Counted from the first letter of the stretch, positions 8,796 through 18,657 are shown. The stretch: 55,419 bases of DNA from Betaproteobacteria bacterium HGW-Betaproteobacteria-8 (GCA_002842135.1 PHCD01000001.1:1-55419), one strand, 5' to 3'. Program-made: numbers and translations. Notes: generated by a model not told the origin, from the letters alone.

Positions 8796-8801
8796 ATTAT
8801 A
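8796..8801 (-). promoter_or_regulatory. Possible -10 box upstream of hisC
   Basis: Perfect TATAAT on the minus strand, 70 bases before the hisC start. No good -35 is seen 16-18 bases upstream, so this is a weak call. Transcription from it would enter the pheA/hisC hairpin within about ten bases. Confidence 0.3.
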
Positions 8802-8920
8802 TCACCGGGACTTATCCGGATTGCGGATGCTGCATGACACAGCTGCCCGTAAAACTTTTAACGCACACAAACCTAAAATGATTTCAAATCACTACTTTTA
8901 CTGCTTTTCAATCACCACCT

Positions 8921-10003
8921 TCAAATTACCGCAACCGGATAGGAACCCAGCACTTTCACCAATGAAGCACGCTTCTGCAGTTCTGTCATTGCAGCAGCCA
9001 CATTGGCATCCAGCTGATGTCCTTCAATATCGACAAAAAACACATACTCCCAGACTCCCATTCTTGAAGGCCGTGATTCCAGTTTGGTCATACTGACCTG
9101 GTGCCGGGCCAGCGGTTCAAGCAGATCGACAATAGCGCCTGGAACATTCCTGGTAGCCATCAGCAGTGAAGTCTTATCCTTGCCGGAGGGGGCGACATCG
9201 TGGCTGGCCAAGACCAGGAAGCGCGTCGTGTTCTTTGGATCATCCTCGATATTGTCAGCCAACAGATTAAGCCCGAACAATTCACCCGCACGACGGCTGG
9301 CGATCGCAGCCGTGCCAGGTTCCTGCGCAGCCAGTCTGGCCGCCTCGGCATTGCTGGAAACTGCTTGGCGCTCTATATCGGGAAGATTCTGGTTCAGCCA
9401 CTCATGACATTGCGCAAGTGATTGCGCGTGCGAGTACAGTTTCCGTATCTGTTTCTTGTCCGTCTGCTGGCTCAGCAAATTGTGATGTACCGGTAACGTC
9501 ACCTCGCCACAAATGCTGGCACGAGTCATCATCAACAGATCCAGGGTCCGCCCGATGGCACCCTCAGTGGAGTTTTCCACCGGCACGACACCGTAATCGA
9601 CCTTGCCAGCCTCTACCATACGGAAGACTTCATCGATGGAAGTGCACTCTATCGGCGAGGTCATGCCGCCGAACTGTTTATTGGCCGCCTCTTCGCTGAA
9701 CGTACCCAGAGGGCCAAGGAAAGCAACCGTGAGCTCTTTCTCCAGGGCTCGGCAGTTCGACATGACACTGCGAAAAATAGCAGTAACAGCCTCATCTGAC
9801 AGAGGTCCCTCATTGTTCTCCAGCAACCTGCGCAAGACTTGCGCCTCACGCTCCGGTCTGTAGATGGGCCCACCGCCCTTAATGGTGCCGATTTCACGGG
9901 CATGTTTTGCGCGCTCATTGACCAGCTTCAGAAGCTGGTCGTCAATGGCATCAATACGGTCACGATGGCTTTTTAATTGATCGTCTGTAGAGGAAGTCAT
10001 CAA
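8921..10003 (-). CDS. pheA: Bifunctional chorismate mutase / prephenate dehydratase
   Basis: P-protein of phenylalanine synthesis, chorismate to prephenate to phenylpyruvate. 360 residues. The N-terminal ~90 residues form the AroQ-type mutase ([27 protein letters not shown]). The dehydratase domain begins at [15 protein letters not shown] and carries the catalytic TRF motif ([10 protein letters not shown]). The C-terminal ACT domain contains ESRPSR, the phenylalanine feedback site. Start overlaps the serC stop by 4 bases, so the two are translationally coupled. Confidence 0.97.
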   Translation of the reverse strand: MMTSSTDDQLKSHRDRIDAIDDQLLKLVNERAKHAREIGTIKGGGPIYRPEREAQVLRRLLENNEGPLSDEAVTAIFRSVMSNCRALEKELTVAFLGPLGTFSEEAANKQFGGMTSPIECTSIDEVFRMVEAGKVDYGVVPVENSTEGAIGRTLDLLMMTRASICGEVTLPVHHNLLSQQTDKKQIRKLYSHAQSLAQCHEWLNQNLPDIERQAVSSNAEAARLAAQEPGTAAIASRRAGELFGLNLLADNIEDDPKNTTRFLVLASHDVAPSGKDKTSLLMATRNVPGAIVDLLEPLARHQVSMTKLESRPSRMGVWEYVFFVDIEGHQLDANVAAAMTELQKRASLVKVLGSYPVAVI

Positions 10004-11082
10004 GCATTCACTCGCTCAAACTCCTGCATAAACTGCAGAAGTGCCTGCACACCTTCAACCGGCATAGCGTTATACAGTGATGCACGCATGCCTCCGACAA
10101 GCTTATGGCCTTTCAGCTGTAGCAGCCCATGCTGCCTTGCCTGTTCCAGGAATGTGCCATCAAGTGCCGCATTCTTTAACGTAAATGGTATGTTCATACG
10201 CGACCGGTCTGCTGGGGCTACTGGCGAATTATAGAAATCCGAAGCATCCAGATAATCATAAAGCATCGCCGCTTTCAGTATATTGGTTTTTTCCATGGCA
10301 GCCAGGCCACCACGCGCCTTTAGCCACTTGAAGACCAGGCCGGCAATATAGATGGCATAAGTCGGCGGCGTGTTGTACATGGAATCGTGATCTGCATGAA
10401 CCTTGTAATCCAGCATGGTTGGCGTGCCAGGCTGTACCTGACCAATCAGGTCATCGCGCACGATAACGATAGTCAGGCCTGCCGGGCCAATATTCTTCTG
10501 CGCGCCTGCATAAATCAGGCCATAGCGGCTGACATCGACCGGTCGTGAAAGGATATGTGATGACATATCTGCCACCAGCGGCACATTACTAGTCTCAGGC
10601 GTCCAGAACATCTCGACGCCACCAATGGTTTCATTCGAGGTGTAATGCACGTAAGCCGCGTCCGGACTTAGCCGCCATTCGCTTTGCGCGGGTGCATAGG
10701 TGAAATTTTTATCCTTCGACGATGCTGCCACATTCACCTGACAAAATCTTGCTGCTTCGGCTATCGCCTTGTCAGACCAGATACCAGTACTGACATAATC
10801 GGCTTTCGGCCTACCCCGCAAGAGATTCAGCGGGATCATGGAAAACTGCAGATGGGCACCGCCCTGCAGGAACAGCACCTTGTAATTGGCAGGAATCTGC
10901 AGCAACTCGCGAAAGTCCGCCTCCGCCTCACTGGCAATCTGCAGAAATTCCTTGCCGCGATGCGACATCTCCATAACCGACATGCCAGAGTCATGCCAGT
11001 CCAGCATCTCGTCGCGCGCCTGCATCAGCACTTCTTTCGGCAAAACAGCCGGTCCGGCAGAGAAATTATATATTTGAGACAT
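10000..11082 (-). CDS. serC: Phosphoserine aminotransferase
   Basis: PLP enzyme converting 3-phosphohydroxypyruvate to phosphoserine; it also serves pyridoxal phosphate synthesis. 360 residues, as in E. coli. Begins [15 protein letters not shown], has the [15 protein letters not shown] substrate loop, and the PLP lysine lies in [12 protein letters not shown] near residue 197. Lies 11 bases after gyrA and overlaps pheA by 4 bases. The gyrA-serC-pheA order is widespread in Betaproteobacteria. Confidence 0.98.
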   Translation of the reverse strand: MSQIYNFSAGPAVLPKEVLMQARDEMLDWHDSGMSVMEMSHRGKEFLQIASEAEADFRELLQIPANYKVLFLQGGAHLQFSMIPLNLLRGRPKADYVSTGIWSDKAIAEAARFCQVNVAASSKDKNFTYAPAQSEWRLSPDAAYVHYTSNETIGGVEMFWTPETSNVPLVADMSSHILSRPVDVSRYGLIYAGAQKNIGPAGLTIVIVRDDLIGQVQPGTPTMLDYKVHADHDSMYNTPPTYAIYIAGLVFKWLKARGGLAAMEKTNILKAAMLYDYLDASDFYNSPVAPADRSRMNIPFTLKNAALDGTFLEQARQHGLLQLKGHKLVGGMRASLYNAMPVEGVQALLQFMQEFERVNA

Positions 11083-11093
11083 ATCAGTGATAA

Positions 11094-13643
11094 TTAGTCA
11101 GTTTGTTCGTCATCCGTTTCAACGATTTTTTCCAGGCCGGACAGCTTTTCACCTGCACCCAGATTGATCAGGGTCACGCCCTGTGTCGCGCGTCCAAGCT
11201 CACGTATCTCCTTGACACGGGTACGTATCAGCACACCGCCAGTCGTGATGAGCATAATCTCATCCTCGTCATTGACCAGTCTCGCAGCCACCACAGTACC
11301 GTTACGCTCGCTGGTTGCAATCGCCTTGACGCCCTGCGTGCCACGGCCGGAAAGACGGAAATCCTTCAGTACGGTGCGTTTGCCGTAACCGTTCTCGGTT
11401 GCGACCAGCAGGGTCTCGTTCTCGTTCTGGGCAATCAGCAGCGAGATCACATGCTGATTGGCCGGTAATTTCATGCCACGTACACCACGCGTTGCACGGC
11501 CCATCTGACGCACATGTTCCTCATCGAACCAGACAGCCTTGCCGCCATCCGAAACCAGCACAATATCATTATCGCCATTGGTGATTTCTGCACCGATAAG
11601 GAAATCGCCTTCATCCAGATTGATAGCAATAATGCCGGATTTACGCGGGTTGGAGAATTCAGCCAGTGAGGTTTTCTTGACCGTACCTGCCGAAGTTGCC
11701 ATGAACACGAAACGGTTTTCATCAAACTCGCGTACAGAAAGAATCGCATTGATCTTCTCGCCTTCTTCCAGCGGGAAGAGATTCACAATAGGCTTGCCGC
11801 GACTGATACGGCCACCTTGCGGCACCTCGTAGACTTTCAGCCAGTAAACGCGACCACGGCTGGAGAAACAAAGGATGTAATCATGCGTATTCGCCACGAA
11901 CATCTTGTCAATGAAGTCGTCTTCCTTGGTGCCTGCCGCCTGTTTGCCACGGCCACCGCGTCTTTGCGCACGATATTCATCCAGCGGCTGGGATTTGACA
12001 TAGCCGGTATGCGAAAGTGTCACCACAACATCCTGCGGCGTAATCAGGTCTTCCAGAGAGAGGTCCTGCGTGTTCTGCACAATCTCACTGCGACGCTTGT
12101 CGCCGAACTGCTGGCGAATCGCCGACAGTTCCTGCACGATGATTTCAGTCACTCTTTCGGATTTCGCCAGAATATCCAGCAAATCAGTAATGACATCCAT
12201 CACCTCCTTATATTCACTGACGATCTTGTCCTGCTCAAGGCCAGTCAGGCGTTGCAGACGCATCTGCAGAATTTCCTGCGCCTGCACTTCGGACAAGCGG
12301 TAACCCTTGGGGGTCAGGCCGAAATCAACTGACAGGCCTTCTGGACGAGAGGCATCGGAAGCTGCACGTTTCAGCATCTCCTCCACCACAGGCGAGGTCC
12401 AGGTACGTGACATCAATTCACGCTTGGCATCAGGTGGCGTAGGGGCTGCCTTGATCAGCGCAATCATTTCATCGACGTTTGCCAAGGCCACAGCCAGGCC
12501 TTCCAGCACATGGCCGCGCTCACGTGCCTTGCGCAGCTCGAAGACCGTACGACGGGTAATGACTTCACGACGATGACGCAGGAAAGCTTCCAGCATCTGT
12601 TTCAGGTTCAGCAGGCGCGGCTGGCCGTCCAGCAGCGCCACCATATTCATGCCAAAGGTATCCTGCAGTTGTGTCTGCTTGTACAGATTGTTGAGGATAA
12701 CCTCAGGCACTTCGCCACGTTTGAGCTCAATCACCACGCGCATACCGGATTTGTCCGATTCGTCGCGCAGGTCTGAGATACCTTCAATCTTCTTCTCGTT
12801 GACCAGTTCGGCGATCTTTTCGATCAGGCTCTTCTTGTTAACCTGATACGGCAGTTCGTCGATGATAATGGCCTGACGATCACCCTTGCCGATATCCTCG
12901 AAATGCGTGCGGCCGCGCATGACCACACGACCACGACCGGTGCGATAACCTTCCTTGACGCCAACGGTGCCGTAGATAATGCCGGCCGTTGGGAAATCCG
13001 GTGCAGGAACAATTTCGATCAATTCATCTACTGTCGTTTCCGGGTTTTGCAACAACAGCAAACAGGCATCCAGCACTTCATTCAGGTTGTGTGGCGGGAT
13101 ATTGGTCGCCATACCCACAGCAATACCTGAACTACCATTGATCAGCAGGTTAGGGATGCGTGCCGGCATAATGAGCGGCTCATGCTCGGAACCATCGTAA
13201 TTGGGGCCGAAATCCACGGTTTCCTTGTCGATATCCGCCAGCAATTCGTGCGCGATGCGCGCCATGCGAATTTCGGTATAACGCATCGCCGCCGCATTGT
13301 CGCCGTCGACCGAACCGAAGTTACCCTGCCCGTCTACCAGCATGTAACGCAATGAGAAATCCTGCGCCATACGGACGATGGTGTCATAGACGGCCGTATC
13401 ACCATGCGGGTGGTATTTACCGATAACGTCACCAACAATACGGGCAGACTTCTTGTAGGCACGATTCCAGTCATTGCTGAGTTCATGCATGGCGTAAAGC
13501 ACGCGCCTGTGCACGGGCTTGAGACCGTCTCGCACATCAGGCAATGCCCGACCGACGATCACGCTCATGGCGTAGTCGAGATACGACCGGCGCATCTCAT
13601 CTTCAAGGCTGATAGGAAGGGTTTCTTTTGCGAATTGTTCCAT
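11094..13643 (-). CDS. gyrA: DNA gyrase subunit A
   Basis: 849-residue breakage-reunion subunit of gyrase. The active-site tyrosine lies in [18 protein letters not shown] (about residue 120). The quinolone-determining loop reads HGDTAVYD, with Thr at the position of E. coli Ser83, a natural residue in several genera. The C-terminal beta-pinwheel domain contains the GyrA box QRRGGRG needed for negative supercoiling. The C-terminus ends in an acidic tail. First gene of the gyrA-serC-pheA unit. Confidence 0.99.
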   Translation of the reverse strand: MEQFAKETLPISLEDEMRRSYLDYAMSVIVGRALPDVRDGLKPVHRRVLYAMHELSNDWNRAYKKSARIVGDVIGKYHPHGDTAVYDTIVRMAQDFSLRYMLVDGQGNFGSVDGDNAAAMRYTEIRMARIAHELLADIDKETVDFGPNYDGSEHEPLIMPARIPNLLINGSSGIAVGMATNIPPHNLNEVLDACLLLLQNPETTVDELIEIVPAPDFPTAGIIYGTVGVKEGYRTGRGRVVMRGRTHFEDIGKGDRQAIIIDELPYQVNKKSLIEKIAELVNEKKIEGISDLRDESDKSGMRVVIELKRGEVPEVILNNLYKQTQLQDTFGMNMVALLDGQPRLLNLKQMLEAFLRHRREVITRRTVFELRKARERGHVLEGLAVALANVDEMIALIKAAPTPPDAKRELMSRTWTSPVVEEMLKRAASDASRPEGLSVDFGLTPKGYRLSEVQAQEILQMRLQRLTGLEQDKIVSEYKEVMDVITDLLDILAKSERVTEIIVQELSAIRQQFGDKRRSEIVQNTQDLSLEDLITPQDVVVTLSHTGYVKSQPLDEYRAQRRGGRGKQAAGTKEDDFIDKMFVANTHDYILCFSSRGRVYWLKVYEVPQGGRISRGKPIVNLFPLEEGEKINAILSVREFDENRFVFMATSAGTVKKTSLAEFSNPRKSGIIAINLDEGDFLIGAEITNGDNDIVLVSDGGKAVWFDEEHVRQMGRATRGVRGMKLPANQHVISLLIAQNENETLLVATENGYGKRTVLKDFRLSGRGTQGVKAIATSERNGTVVAARLVNDEDEIMLITTGGVLIRTRVKEIRELGRATQGVTLINLGAGEKLSGLEKIVETDDEQTD

Positions 13644-13680
13644 ATTTTCTATCGGCTTAATTTATGACTTAAAGGTCTGG

Positions 13681-13689
13681 ATTCTAGCA
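13681..13689 (-). promoter_or_regulatory. Possible extended -10 promoter of gyrA
   Basis: The minus strand reads TG-C-TAGAAT about 40 bases before the gyrA start. The extended TG compensates for the lack of a recognisable -35. Two perfect inverted repeats lie just upstream (13713-13734 and 13758-13776). Confidence 0.4.
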
Positions 13690-13712
13690 TGATACGAGTG
13701 GCAAATCATGCC

Positions 13713-13734
13713 TGATTACACCCATCTGTAATCA
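13713..13734. repeat. Inverted repeat upstream of gyrA
   Basis: TGATTACA-CCCATC-TGTAATCA, perfect 8-bp arms with a 6-bp spacer, about 25 bases upstream of the candidate -10. No U-run, so more like a protein-binding site than a terminator. Confidence 0.5.
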
Positions 13735-13757
13735 GCCACCAGTGCGGATTTCATTGA

Positions 13758-13776
13758 CGGACACTTTAGCTGTCCG
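13758..13776. repeat. Second inverted repeat upstream of gyrA
   Basis: CGGACA-CTTTAGC-TGTCCG, 6-bp arms with a 7-bp spacer. No T-tract follows on either strand. Possible operator; no regulator can be named. Confidence 0.35.
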
Positions 13777-13816
13777 GCATGAAAAAATTTGGCTGAAAAA
13801 ACTGCTGGCTACAATT

Positions 13817-13844
13817 AAAAAACGAGGCAGTAGCCTCGTTTTTT
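13817..13844 (-). terminator. Bidirectional intrinsic terminator
   Basis: Perfect AAAAAACGAGGC / GCCTCGTTTTTT with an AGTA loop. It ends the small two-gene unit at 13890-14436, 45 bases after the last stop, and separates it from the gyrA control region. Confidence 0.9.
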
Positions 13845-13889
13845 ATTACTCTCACTCAATCACGTGATACTTGCTTTCATGCAGATGAA

Positions 13890-14111
13890 CTACTTGCTTT
13901 TTCTGCGGACGATCAAAATCAGGATACCTGCAATAATGGAGATCACCGCCACAATATCAGGCACCAGGATTTCCTTCTGCACTTCCGCAGTTGCCTTCAG
14001 CGCACCTATCTGGATGACGGTCTCCTCAGTGGTATAGCTGAAACTTCCGTACACCAGAGCAGCCGTCCCCAGGACTATCAGTAACACACCGATTAACAGT
14101 GACGCTTTCAT
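13890..14111 (-). CDS. Small two-span membrane protein of unknown function
   Basis: 73 residues with an N-terminal hydrophobic span (about residues 4-24), an intervening ~25-residue segment containing VIQIGALKATAEVQKE, and a second span (about 50-68) ending in RRKSK. The positive C-terminus suggests both ends face the cytoplasm. It lies 34 bases after the coiled-coil stress protein on the same strand and is probably co-transcribed with it. I do not recognise the family. Confidence 0.75.
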   Translation of the reverse strand: MKASLLIGVLLIVLGTAALVYGSFSYTTEETVIQIGALKATAEVQKEILVPDIVAVISIIAGILILIVRRKSK

Positions 14112-14145
14112 TTCGATTCCTTAATAAGCTTCCAAGAAGTGGAAA

Positions 14146-14436
14146 TCAGTCGCCGAACTTCTTACGGGCCTCAGCCATGGCGCGCTTGATACTTTCCCAG
14201 GCTTCATCGCCGCCCTTGCGCAACTCCTGCCATGCATCACCGGCCGAATCCTGGATTTCCTTGAGCTTGATTCTGGCTTCATCACGCTTTGCGCGCAACA
14301 GGACAATCTGCTCGTCACACTTGACACGCAACTCGGCATCAAGCTTGCGGGCTCGTACTTCCAGCACGTCGATATCCGCGCTCCACTCATCCAGCTGGGA
14401 TTTCAGTTTCTCAACATACTCATCTTTTACGCTCAT
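14146..14436 (-). CDS. Coiled-coil stress-response protein, sll1863-like
   Basis: 96-residue, highly charged, almost entirely helical protein starting MSVKDEYVEKLKSQLDEWSADID. The heptad pattern and the later DAWQELRKGGDEAWESIKRAM repeats resemble small coiled-coil proteins annotated as sll1863-family stress proteins. The start is set at 14436 because AGGAGTC lies just upstream; an in-frame ATG at 14490 would add 18 basic residues without a comparable binding site. No catalytic motif is seen. Confidence 0.75.
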   Translation of the reverse strand: MSVKDEYVEKLKSQLDEWSADIDVLEVRARKLDAELRVKCDEQIVLLRAKRDEARIKLKEIQDSAGDAWQELRKGGDEAWESIKRAMAEARKKFGD

Positions 14437-14532
14437 GCTCGACTCCTTTTTTTGTTTTGAACGATTAAAGCTCATCCGCAAGTGTGACACATGCGTGATG
14501 CAGAAGTGCCAATGAAATTCGATTCACTCATG

Positions 14533-15702
14533 TCAGCGACTTAACAAGGCAAGATCGGCTTTGAGGTCATCGATATGTTCCAACCCGACAGCAATACGCA
14601 CCAATCCGTCGCCAATTCCTGCCGCCGCCCTGGCTTCTGGACTTACCCGGCTATGCGTAGTGGTCGCAGGATGTGTAATTGTACTCTTGGCATCACCCAG
14701 GTTGGCAGTGATAGAGATCATACGAGTCCCGTCTATCAAACGCCATGCCGCGTCTTTGCCACCCTTCACATCGAACGACACAATAGCCCCGCCGCTTTTC
14801 TGCTGCTTCATTGCCAGCGCGTGCTGGGGATGTGAAACAAGTCCAGGATAATAAACACGGTCAACACCAGGCTGCTGTTCCAGCCATTGTGCGAGTTCCA
14901 GCGCATTGCGCACATGTGCATCCATACGCACATGCAGGGTTTCAAGGCCCTTGAGAAATACCCAGGCATTGAATGCGCTCATGGTAGGACCAGCAGTTCG
15001 CAAGAAACCGTAGACCGGCTCCAGGACATCCTTCCTGCCTAATACAGCACCACCAAGACAACGCCCCTGCCCGTCTATATATTTGGTCGCAGAATGAATG
15101 ACAATGTCCGCGCCAAGATTCAACGGCTTTTGCAGTGCAGGCGTGCAAAAGCAGTTATCTACAGCCAGCAAGGCCCCTGCCGCATGGGCAATCCCTGCCA
15201 GAACGGCAATATCGCAAACCTCCGTCAGCGGATTGGATGGCGTCTCAACGAAAAACAGCTTGGTATTGGGCCGCACTGCCGCCTTCCACTCCTCAGGCTC
15301 AGTAAGGGAAACGAATGTGGTCTGCAGACCCCAGCGCTGCAGGATATTGGCAAAAAGCTGCACCGATGTACCAAAAATACTGCGCGAGGCCACCACATGG
15401 TCACCCGCAGAACAAAGGCCCATGACACAGGCCAGGATTGCAGACATGCCTGAGGATGTTGCAACACAGAATTCCGCTTCTTCCAATGCAGCCAATTTGT
15501 TCTGGAACATGGTCACTGTCGGATTGGTGAAGCGGGAATAGATATTCCCAGGCTCCTGTCCGCCAAACCTGGCAGCTGCCTGTGCAGCGCTGTTGAAAAC
15601 AAAACTGGATGTCAAGAACATCGCTTCAGAGTTTTCACCGAACTCCGTATGTTCACTGCCAGCCCTCACGCCCAGTGTTTCTGGGTGCCATTGGTTGCTC
15701 AT
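14533..15702 (-). CDS. metZ: O-succinylhomoserine sulfhydrylase
   Basis: PLP enzyme of the Cys/Met gamma-family that makes homocysteine directly from O-succinylhomoserine and sulfide. 389 residues. The fold signatures are GNIYSRFTNPTVTMFQNKLAALE near residue 52, SSGMSAILACVMGLCSAGDHV and the PLP lysine in VIHSATKYIDGQGRCLGG. MetZ is favoured over MetB or MetC by the overall sequence pattern and the purF-metZ neighbourhood seen in pseudomonads and betaproteobacteria. Unlike a simple purF-metZ operon, it has its own promoter and an apparent SAM-II riboswitch with a terminator upstream. Confidence 0.93.
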   Translation of the reverse strand: MSNQWHPETLGVRAGSEHTEFGENSEAMFLTSSFVFNSAAQAAARFGGQEPGNIYSRFTNPTVTMFQNKLAALEEAEFCVATSSGMSAILACVMGLCSAGDHVVASRSIFGTSVQLFANILQRWGLQTTFVSLTEPEEWKAAVRPNTKLFFVETPSNPLTEVCDIAVLAGIAHAAGALLAVDNCFCTPALQKPLNLGADIVIHSATKYIDGQGRCLGGAVLGRKDVLEPVYGFLRTAGPTMSAFNAWVFLKGLETLHVRMDAHVRNALELAQWLEQQPGVDRVYYPGLVSHPQHALAMKQQKSGGAIVSFDVKGGKDAAWRLIDGTRMISITANLGDAKSTITHPATTTHSRVSPEARAAAGIGDGLVRIAVGLEHIDDLKADLALLSR

Positions 15703-15752
15703 TGCCTTACCTTTCCGTACTGTTTTTACTCATTTTCAATGACGGCGGGCAT

Positions 15753-15799
15753 AAAAAAACCCGCTCAGACTTGCTAAATCAGCATGCCAAAACGGGTTT
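15753..15799 (-). terminator. Riboswitch-linked intrinsic terminator before metZ
   Basis: On the minus strand AAACCCG (15799-15793) pairs with CGGGTTT (15763-15757), followed by more T. The interior continues as a helix: GGC/GUC and UGCU/AGCA around a GAUUU loop, with an A-A mismatch. It lies 50 bases before the metZ start and directly after the aptamer. It could alternatively serve as the plain terminator of purF. Confidence 0.85.
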
Positions 15800-15810
15800 G
15801 CACAATTCAC

Positions 15811-15900
15811 ATAACTCGCTTTAGCTGAATTTATATCGCGCCCGCAAGCTGAGTTATGCTGTAATTAATTGACTGTACAGCATGCTCAAATCAGCGCAGA
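15811..15900 (-). ncRNA. SAM-II (SAM-alpha) riboswitch aptamer, enlarged loop
   Basis: The transcript read on the minus strand has the SAM-II landmarks in order. P1 5' strand UGCGC (15898-15894) is followed at once by UGAUUUGAGC (15893-15884). A perfect 8-bp inserted hairpin AUGCUGUA/UACAGCAU (15883-15876, 15863-15856) comes next. Then come CUUGC, the P1 3' strand GCGCG (15841-15837), AUAUAAAU and the pseudoknot strand GCUAAAG (15825-15819). AACUCAGCUU can pair with AAGCGAGUU as an extended P2. It sits before metZ, a classic SAM-II target, between a promoter and a terminator. The call rests on remembered consensus, not a covariance search. Confidence 0.8.
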
Positions 15901-15904
15901 TTCA

Positions 15905-15934
15905 ATCTTAGTCCTCTGTGACCCCTGCAGTCAA
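15905..15934 (-). promoter_or_regulatory. Sigma70-type promoter of the metZ riboswitch transcript
   Basis: TTGACT (-35, 15934-15929), 18-bp spacer, TAAGAT (-10, 15910-15905) on the minus strand, beginning two bases after the purF stop codon. The predicted start near 15898 coincides with the first paired base of the aptamer. Confidence 0.7.
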
Positions 15935-15935
15935 G

Positions 15936-17477
15936 TCAGGCCAGTTCTTCCTCATGTTCCTTGGCAGAAACCAGGTTCAGGTCCAGTTGTGTGCTGGAGT
16001 TTGCCGGTTTCCTCTGCTTGTGGCTTTCGCCGCGGGCAGATTCGATTTCATTGAGGTAAACCTCATCGATATCTCCTGTAACGTAATTACCGTCGAAACA
16101 GGAGCAATCGAAAAACTCGATATCGGGGTTGCTCAACCGTACAGCTTTGATCAGGGCATCCAGGTCCTGGTAAATCAGGGCATCTGCACCGATCTCACGA
16201 CAAATCTCTTCGTCTGTACGACCAGTAGCAAGTAATTCGTCACGCGTAGGCATATCAATGCCATAGACATTGGGGAAACGCACAGGAGGCGCAGCGGAAG
16301 CGAAGTAAACCTTGTTGGCACCAGCATCCCTTGCCATTTGCACGATTTGCTGGGAAGTCGTTCCGCGCACAATCGAATCATCCACCAACAGCACATTCTT
16401 GCCCTTGAACTCCATGCCGATAGGATTCAGTTTCTGTCGCACGGATTTTTTGCGCAACGCCTGGCCGGGCATGATAAAAGTACGGCCAATATAGCGGTTC
16501 TTGATAAAACCCTCACGGTAAGTAAGGTTCAACGCATTAGCCAACTGCAGGGCGCTTGGACGGCTAGTGTCAGGAATGGGGATGACAACGTCGATCTGCA
16601 GGTCTTTCCACTCCCTGTGGATTTTTTCCGCCAGGCTCTCTCCCATGTGCAATCGTGTCTGGTACACCGAAACACCGTCAATCACCGAGTCCGGCCTGGC
16701 AAGATATACATACTCAAAGATACAAGGGGTCAGTTTTGCGCCCTCGGCACACTGCCGGGAGAAGAAATTACCATCCATATCGATGAAGACCGCTTCGCCA
16801 GGTTCCACATCACGCAACAGTGTAAAACCCAACACATCAAGCGCCACGCTTTCAGAAGCGACAACATACTCAACCCCCTGCCCGGTTTCATTTTTACCGA
16901 TCACCAGAGGACGGATACCATGTGGATCGCGGAATGCCAGCAGACCGAAATTGGCGATCATGGCCACGACACCATATGCGCCTTTACAACGCTTGTGCAC
17001 GCCCACCACTGCCTCAAACACCATATCCGTATTCAGTACGGCATTATGTGCGGTGCGCTCAATCTCATGCGCCAGCACATTCAACAGGACTTCCGAGTCG
17101 GAGTTGGTATTGATGTGGCGCAAGTCCTGCCTGAACATTTCCTGCTTGAGCTGGGCTGAATTGGTCAGATTGCCGTTATGACCGAGCACAATGCCAAATG
17201 GCGAGTTGACGTAGAAAGGTTGTGCCTCTGCTGCCGAAGATGATCCGGCAGTGGGATAGCGTACATGAGCGATACCGGCATTACCTACCAGGCTACGCAT
17301 ATGCCTGGTCTGGAAAACATCCTGCACCAGGCCATTGCTTTTATGCATGTAAAAGGTATTGCCATCACACGTGACAATCCCTGCAGCATCCTGCCCACGA
17401 TGCTGCAGCACCAGTAATCCGTCGTACAGCAACTGATTAACTGGGCTTTTACTGACTACTCCAATGATTCCGCACAT
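15936..17477 (-). CDS. purF: Amidophosphoribosyltransferase
   Basis: First committed step of purine synthesis: PRPP plus glutamine gives 5-phosphoribosylamine. 513 residues. Starts MCGIIGVV, so Cys2 is the mature N-terminal nucleophile of the glutaminase domain. [11 protein letters not shown] and LGHNGNLTN line the glutamine site. The C-terminal phosphoribosyltransferase domain has the PRPP loop [18 protein letters not shown] near residue 370. The cysteine-rich ligand loops of Bacillus-type clustered enzymes are not evident. Follows cvpA by about 60 bases. Confidence 0.98.
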   Translation of the reverse strand: MCGIIGVVSKSPVNQLLYDGLLVLQHRGQDAAGIVTCDGNTFYMHKSNGLVQDVFQTRHMRSLVGNAGIAHVRYPTAGSSSAAEAQPFYVNSPFGIVLGHNGNLTNSAQLKQEMFRQDLRHINTNSDSEVLLNVLAHEIERTAHNAVLNTDMVFEAVVGVHKRCKGAYGVVAMIANFGLLAFRDPHGIRPLVIGKNETGQGVEYVVASESVALDVLGFTLLRDVEPGEAVFIDMDGNFFSRQCAEGAKLTPCIFEYVYLARPDSVIDGVSVYQTRLHMGESLAEKIHREWKDLQIDVVIPIPDTSRPSALQLANALNLTYREGFIKNRYIGRTFIMPGQALRKKSVRQKLNPIGMEFKGKNVLLVDDSIVRGTTSQQIVQMARDAGANKVYFASAAPPVRFPNVYGIDMPTRDELLATGRTDEEICREIGADALIYQDLDALIKAVRLSNPDIEFFDCSCFDGNYVTGDIDEVYLNEIESARGESHKQRKPANSSTQLDLNLVSAKEHEEELA

Positions 17478-17538
17478 TGATCAAACATCCAATAAACTAA
17501 AATCTTTTGACCAGATTGAGTCAGTCCAAATGTTCAAT

Positions 17539-18030
17539 CTAGTCGTATTTAACATGCTTTGCAATATCAACCGGCATCCATGGCAAAAGCGCAATGACCA
17601 TTGCCTCCAGCGGCGCAGCAAACATGGCATTACGCCACATGGGGTCCTTGGGTAATGCAGTGAAGCCAGCCAGCAGAACCAGAACCCCCACCACCAGGAC
17701 ACCGCGCAGGACTCCAAACACAGCACCGAAACCACGATCTACCCAGCCGAGTCCAACCTTCTTGAATATCTGGGAAAGCGCTATTGCCAACAGACTACAT
17801 AGCAACAGGGTGACCAGAAACAGAATCAGGAATGCTGCGAGCATTTTAAGCGCTTCGCCAGGGATGGCTTCCGGCAGCAAGGGCACCAATTCGACTGCAT
17901 AAAACCTGGCCACAACAAAAGCGATGACCCAACTTGCAAGCGCAAGCACCTCACGCACAAAGCCGCGCATGATACTGAGCAGCACGGAAATCCCGATAAT
18001 TGCGAGCACGGCATAATCAAAACCCGTCAT
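17539..18030 (-). CDS. cvpA: Colicin V production family membrane protein CvpA
   Basis: 163-residue inner-membrane protein with four hydrophobic spans. It starts MTGFDYAVLAIIGISVLLSI, followed by the family motif MRGFVREVLALASWVIAF and a later GWVDRGFGAVFGVLRG. CvpA is linked to purF in many Proteobacteria and affects colicin V production and envelope homeostasis; the molecular role is unclear. Lies between dedD (9 bases) and purF. Confidence 0.95.
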   Translation of the reverse strand: MTGFDYAVLAIIGISVLLSIMRGFVREVLALASWVIAFVVARFYAVELVPLLPEAIPGEALKMLAAFLILFLVTLLLCSLLAIALSQIFKKVGLGWVDRGFGAVFGVLRGVLVVGVLVLLAGFTALPKDPMWRNAMFAAPLEAMVIALLPWMPVDIAKHVKYD

Positions 18031-18039
18031 GGCAGCCGG

Positions 18040-18657
18040 TTATTTGTTGGTAATAATCATGCCAGACAAACCAATAGCCTTGATGTCGGCCAGCGCCTGT
18101 TCTGCCAACGCACGCGTAGCAAAAGGACCCGCACGCAAACGTATTTTTTCGCCCTGGGCGGTCTGCAGTTTCTCGGTACTGGGCTTCAGGCCCTTAGCTT
18201 TGAGCTTTTCTTCAAGCTGTTTGACGTTGGTGGCATCTGAAAAAACACCGATTTGCACTGAATAGGTAGCAGCCTGGGCTGGACTAGCAGAGGGCTTGGG
18301 TTCAGCAAGCGGGGTGTCCTGGGGGGTCACAACAGGCGCAGGCTCGGCAACAGGGGCACTCTTTGGCTGGACCGCCGTATCGGCCACCGTTGCCTCGGCA
18401 GTAGCCGTTTCTTCACCTGCGGCTTCTGTTGGGTTTGTTGCCGTCTCTTCTGGGATATACGGAGTTACTGATGAAGTAAATTCTTCTTCATCCTGACTGG
18501 GAATGGAAATGGCAATTTCCTGTTGCGGTTGGTCCGATGAACGATCATCAAGCACCATAGGCAAAATGGTCACCATCAACAATACAAGCGCAATGGCCCC
18601 GACCAGACGCCTGCGCGCCTTTTTCTTGAATTGAATCTCTTGCTCATCTATCTGCAT
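18040..18657 (-). CDS. dedD: SPOR-domain protein, DedD-like
   Basis: Membrane-anchored septal protein of about 205 residues. After a short cytoplasmic stretch with KKKARRRLVGA comes one membrane span, then a Pro/Ala/Glu-rich periplasmic linker (about residues 60-120). The C-terminal SPOR domain (from TYSVQIGVFSDATNVKQLEEKL) binds denuded peptidoglycan at the division site. Start at 18657 is chosen because AGAGG lies six bases before it; an ATG at 18678 would add MPLERSS. Part of folC-dedD-cvpA-purF. Confidence 0.9.
   Translation of the reverse strand: MQIDEQEIQFKKKARRRLVGAIALVLLMVTILPMVLDDRSSDQPQQEIAISIPSQDEEEFTSSVTPYIPEETATNPTEAAGEETATAEATVADTAVQPKSAPVAEPAPVVTPQDTPLAEPKPSASPAQAATYSVQIGVFSDATNVKQLEEKLKAKGLKPSTEKLQTAQGEKIRLRAGPFATRALAEQALADIKAIGLSGMIITNK

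Noticed and set aside
12900..13643. Quinolone resistance mutation from Thr in HGDTAVYD of GyrA
   Set aside because: Thr at this position is the native residue in several genera, so it cannot be read as an acquired mutation.
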